A stretch of DNA of 64,000 bases from Pilaira anomala (Eukaryota > Mucoromycota > Mucoromycetes > Mucorales > Mucoraceae). This document shows, piece after piece, positions 60,370 through 64,000 of the stretch. Below the pieces are notes generated by a model. It worked only from the letters and a program-made list of their open reading frames with translations. It searched no databases and was not told the DNA's origin. The translations under genes were made by a program, and so were the position numbers. How positions within the stretch are numbered: the stretch's first letter is position 1; each line of letters begins with the position of its first letter. Location: the NCBI GenBank assembly GCA_025716855.1, contig JAIXMQ010000021.1, forward strand, positions 1-64,000. The letters run 5' to 3'.

Positions 60370-60485
60370 CCACTTAAAAAAGAATCAAAAAAGTCACTAT
60401 ATACAAAATCTAATCAAAAAAAACTCAATTTTCGAATAGAAATATAAACTTTCTTTTCTTAAAAAAAAAAAACAAACTCTGCATA
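60057..60485. promoter_or_regulatory. Divergent promoter of uS8 and Nop7
   Basis: 429 bp between the two ATGs. Contains a run of about 39 As (60330-60368), a GGATGGATGGATGG repeat near 60200 and TA repeats. The shared region suggests co-regulation of two ribosome genes. Confidence 0.5.
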
Positions 60486-62078
60486 ATGGCCAAGATCGTA
60501 AAGAAAGGAGTTAAAGGTGCCGCTGCTAACTTTATCACAAGACAACAAGCTTTAAATAAGCTTCAAATTTCTCTTGCAGACTTCAGGTATATATATATTT
60601 AAAAAAAAAAACGATCAAGATCTGTCACAAAAAAAAAAAACTAATCGCTTTTATGATCTAGACGTCTTTGTATTTTAAAGGGTATTTATCCTCGTGAACC
60701 CAAGAACAAGAAGAAAGCCAACAAGGGTAGTACCGCACCTGCTACATTCTATTATGTCAAAGATATCAAATACCTTCTTCATGAACCACTTCTTATCAAG
60801 TTCCGTGAATACAAAGCGTTCGCCAAGAAGCTCAACAAAGTCCTTCACAAAGGTGAATATTCCGCTGCAAAATCTTTAGAAGAAAACAACAAACCCGTTT
60901 ATACTCTGGATCATATCGTCAAAGAGAGATACCCCTCTTTTGTAGATGCACTTCGTGATCTCGATGATGCTTTATCCATGCTTTATTTATTCTCCATGAT
61001 GCCTGCCGATAACAAAATTAAGGCCAATGCCGTCGCTGAATGTCAAAAGTTAATTGCTGAATTCCAAGGTTACGTTATGAAATCCAAGAGTCTTCGTCGT
61101 GTCTTCTTCTCGATCAAGGGTATTTATTATCAAGCCGAAATCAAGGGTCAAACCATCACTTGGGTCGTACCTTATCAATTCTCTCAAGATATTCCTACCG
61201 ATGTCGATTTCCGTGTCATGTTGACCTTTTTAGAATTCTATCGTACGCTTGTCGGTTTCGTTAACTTTAGATTATACAATGAAATCAACTTGACATATCC
61301 TCCTAAACTTGATGAAACCGGTGGTTTCCATTTAGATGAGGCCATGCCTTCTTCCACCGCAAAGATGGATGAGGACGAGGATACCAATGAGGCCATTGAT
61401 GAATTTAAATCCACTTCAAATGCTCAAGAAGATGACGATAACACCGTCACTCTCGCCAAGATTCAAGCCGCTTCAAATGCTACTTCCGATCTTCAAAACC
61501 TTTTCAAGAACCAAAAGTTTTATTTATCTCGTGAAACTCCTCGTTATGCTCTTGAATTCATGATCACTTCGTGTGGTGGTCAAGTCAGTTGGGATGCTTC
61601 CGTTGGTGTTAACCCTCCTTTCCCTGAATCCGATGAGACCATCAATTATCAAATCACCGATCGTCCCTCTGTTTCTAATCGTGTTTTAGGTCGTACTTAT
61701 GTTCAACCTCAATGGGTTGCTGATTGTATTAACGCTCGTAAGATCGTTAAGCCTAGTCTTTATGCACCTGGATCTACTTTACCTCCTCATTTATCTCCTT
61801 TCGTTGAATCCAAGGAAGGTGATTATGTTCCTACAGCTGGTTTGGATAGTGAAGATGAAGAGGAAGTGGTTGAATCTACCACTACTGAGGATAAACCCAA
61901 GACAAAGAAGCGCACAGCTGCCGAAATCGAAGAGGAAGAAGTAAAGGAAATGTCAACAGTTATGATGACCAACAAACAGAGAAAGCTTTATACAAAGATG
62001 CAATATGGTATCAAACAAAAGGCCGACGAAGTTGCAAAGTTAGAAAAGAAGAAGAAGGCTCTCAAGTCCAAGAAGTAA
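60486..62078 (+). CDS. NOP7: Pescadillo homologue (Nop7), ribosome biogenesis
   Basis: Two exons (60486..60586, 60662..62078) give 505 aa. The N-terminal pescadillo domain ([78 protein letters not shown]) is followed by an acidic stretch and a BRCT domain (about 335-425: [36 protein letters not shown]). The C-terminus is a Lys/Glu-rich coiled coil ending [10 protein letters not shown]. Nop7 with Erb1 and Ytm1 forms the PeBoW complex for 27S pre-rRNA processing in the nucleolus. The codons are richer in C-ending choices than neighbours, as expected for a highly expressed gene. Confidence 0.96.
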
Positions 62079-62144
62079 ATATTTTCATTTTTTTTTAAAT
62101 TGCACCTCCCTACATCTTTTTTTCCTTTCTCAAAAATTCCCTCT

Positions 62145-62175
<31 letters not shown>

Positions 62176-62361
62176 TTTATGTTTATTTTTCTCTTTTTCA
62201 TACTTTAATTTTGTTATTTTTAAAACACTTGTTTTTACTTTAGATAAAAAAAAAACAATTTACACATATCTCCTTTTTATAAAATAAATAAAAACCTATC
62301 AACAATTTGATTTTATATAAAAAAAAAAAAAAAAAGCGTATTTTATAATCTAAGAACTCTT
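62079..62361. other. Convergent spacer with CA microsatellite
   Basis: 283 bp. (CA)n at 62148-62175 and A-runs; no gene seen. Confidence 0.6.
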
Positions 62362-63959
62362 TTACATTGCGTGGTTATTCTTGTACTCCATATAACATCG
62401 CATATGATACACTGTACCCGGTGCATGATGTGTTACTGTCAATTCACTATTATCTGCTAAAACCACTTTTTTAGCCCATGTTCTGACCATAGGTGGAAGG
62501 TATCTATATTGAGGTGAATCAAACTGAAGAATTTTATGACAACGATAACAAGGTGCTGTGAACAAATTATGATAACTTGAAAACCATTCCTATAAATTAA
62601 TTTTAAAAAACCATTTCAAAATATATATATATATAAACTTACTAGCATATTATATAATGATTCTTTTCCAAAAAATACCAACATATCTTCAAATGCATCT
62701 GTTGCTAATAGATTGACTTTTTGAAATACTAAATATTGTGAATCTTGCCAAAAGTTTTTCTATTCATTATGATTTTAGTTTATAGTATACTTGTATATTC
62801 CTTTCCCTTTTCTGCTAAATCAAACCTCTTCTTTCACCCCTTTAATATCGTATTGATGAACTATTAATGAATCCGATTCTCGCTCGTATTCTAATTCCAA
62901 ATCGGCTACTAGAGCTTTTCGTGCACAAATCTAAACATCATTATATATATATAAATATATAAATATGGAAATCTCATTTTGCCTTGTATTCACTCTCTCT
63001 CTCTCTCTCTCGAGAATTTACCTTGATACGACATGCGGATCCTGTTAATGTACGCTTTTCTTCTTCCTCAAATGTAACCGTGAAGGCAATATCCGCTGGT
63101 TTCTTCTGTGACATCCATTGCTCAATATAGGTTGTGAAAAACATTGGACTAGAAATACTTGCTTTAATTTTCAATTCTGCGTATATTCTAATTCAATAAA
63201 AAAACTTACACTGGGGTTGTCAAATTTGGTTTTTGTTCTAATACGATCGAAGATAATTGTCTATCACAAATATATATATATATATATTTTTTTTTTTTAG
63301 ATCAGTCATAAAAGGGATTTTTGGTTATCTTTCCAAACTTTTTTTACTTGTATGCATATTCTGCGTTCGCTTTAACTAAAGATCCGGATTCTTTTGCCTT
63401 TGCTGAATTAGCTTCTTCCTCTCTAAATCGAATTTCTTCTTCCGCTGCTTCTTTTTCTGCTTCGCTATCATCATCATTTTTAAACACTGAATAAATACCT
63501 TCCTGAATTTTCTCTCTTTTATTATTACCTTTTTATCAGTGCCCAGTTAAACTTATTCTCATGAGCCACAACTTGCGCATGTTCCAAAGCGCCTAAAAAA
63601 CAAGACAATTCTTTTAACAACCGTAAAAAAAAAGGGGGGGGGGGAGAAGGGAAACAGCTTACCTTTCAAGTGTTCTCCCTGAGAAGATAAAGTATTTAAA
63701 TCTCGTTTAACTGCATTAAGTCGATCGCTAAAACCATGAACAAAATTCGGTCCTTTTTTATCGGATTGTACAAGCTCTGTAAAGTACTTTAAAGAAGATC
63801 GAATTTCTGATACCTAAACAGAAAGGATATCAGTATATAAGAATATTTTTATCACTTCAAAAAAAAAAAAAAAAAAAATAAATAAAAGTTTACAGTTAGT
63901 AAAGCATGATCTATATTGGAAATATCTCTCTCAATCTCGGCAGGTTCTCTTGTTGACAT
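62362..63959 (-). CDS. MED27: Mediator complex subunit 27 (Med27)
   Basis: Nine exons (63959..63894, 63813..63663, 63592..63529, 63464..63348, 63260..63210, 63157..63022, 62930..62826, 62759..62643, 62589..62362) give 344 aa. Helical N-terminal half (ISNIDHALLTVSEIRSSLKYF, SDRLNAVKRDLNTLSSQ) with an acidic Glu/Ala stretch; then a beta-rich part and SQYLVFQKVNLLATDAF, matching the QVFQKVTDHAT segment of animal Med27. The C-terminus has the zinc-binding end: APCYRCHKIL, then a distant TVYHMRCYMEYK. Med27 sits in the upper tail of Mediator and links activators to RNA polymerase II. Two joins are less certain: the 52-nt intron at 63158-63209 (an alternative acceptor gives 22 nt) and the GTTTGA donor at 62825. 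Confidence 0.8.
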
Positions 63960-64000
63960 TATGTATTATATAAAAAAAAAGATATTCGCGTTTCTTCAAA

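Overview
The window is nuclear DNA of a filamentous fungus, most likely an early-diverging zygomycete of the Mucoromycota/Mucorales type. The evidence is AT-rich spacers full of A and T homopolymers, many short GT-AG introns (mostly 40-110 bp, often ending in TATAG or TTTAG), Sel1-repeat and HSPA12-like Hsp70 proteins, and clear fungal families (Adp1, Sho1, Kin1, a Gcn4-like bZIP, Nop7). I found no rRNA, tRNA, CRISPR array, prokaryotic operon or intact transposon. Gene models were assembled by hand, and every exon join was checked for reading frame.

Layout, left to right: 3' part of a Stn1-like telomere protein (+); Adp1-type ABC transporter with EGF-like repeats (-); chromo-barrel class II histone deacetylase (+); eIF3h (+); C2H2 zinc-finger protein (+); TFIID subunit TAF1 (-); small coiled-coil protein (-); class I glutamine amidotransferase-like protein (-); Bin3-type RNA methyltransferase (-); Kin1/MARK kinase with KA1 domain (-); Sel1-repeat protein (+); DGAT2 (-); membrane-anchored esterase (+); Ufd1 (-); HSPA12-like Hsp70 (+); about 2 kb of spacer; ABHD12-like hydrolase with 13 exons (+); putatively myristoylated methyltransferase (+); Gcn4-like bZIP with upstream ORFs (-); about 5 kb of gene-poor, AT-rich DNA; a second Sel1-repeat protein (+); TBC1D20/Gyp8-like Rab GAP (+); mitochondrial uL30 (-); intronless nitronate monooxygenase (+); mitochondrial AspRS (+); about 2.7 kb of spacer; Sho1 (+); Rab11/Ypt31 (+); uS8 (-); pescadillo/Nop7 (+); Mediator subunit Med27 (-).

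These are mainly housekeeping and regulatory genes, not a biosynthetic cluster or defence island. Some neighbours share a theme: DGAT2 and a neutral-lipid-type esterase diverge from a 252-bp promoter; Ufd1 and an Hsp70-like gene diverge from 528 bp; uS8 and Nop7, both ribosome genes, diverge from 429 bp. Several gene pairs end tail-to-tail within 8-80 bp.

The most unusual features are architectural: a 9-nt micro-exon in the HDAC catalytic centre next to a GC-AG intron; a coding exon in Ufd1 that is only the ATG; tiny first exons in both Sel1 genes and the TBC gene; two upstream ORFs and a perfect 9-bp tandem repeat in the bZIP leader; GTACCA and TTCATGCA motif clusters in two promoters; and recurrent T-run/A-run palindromes. 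I saw no convincing new multi-gene system.
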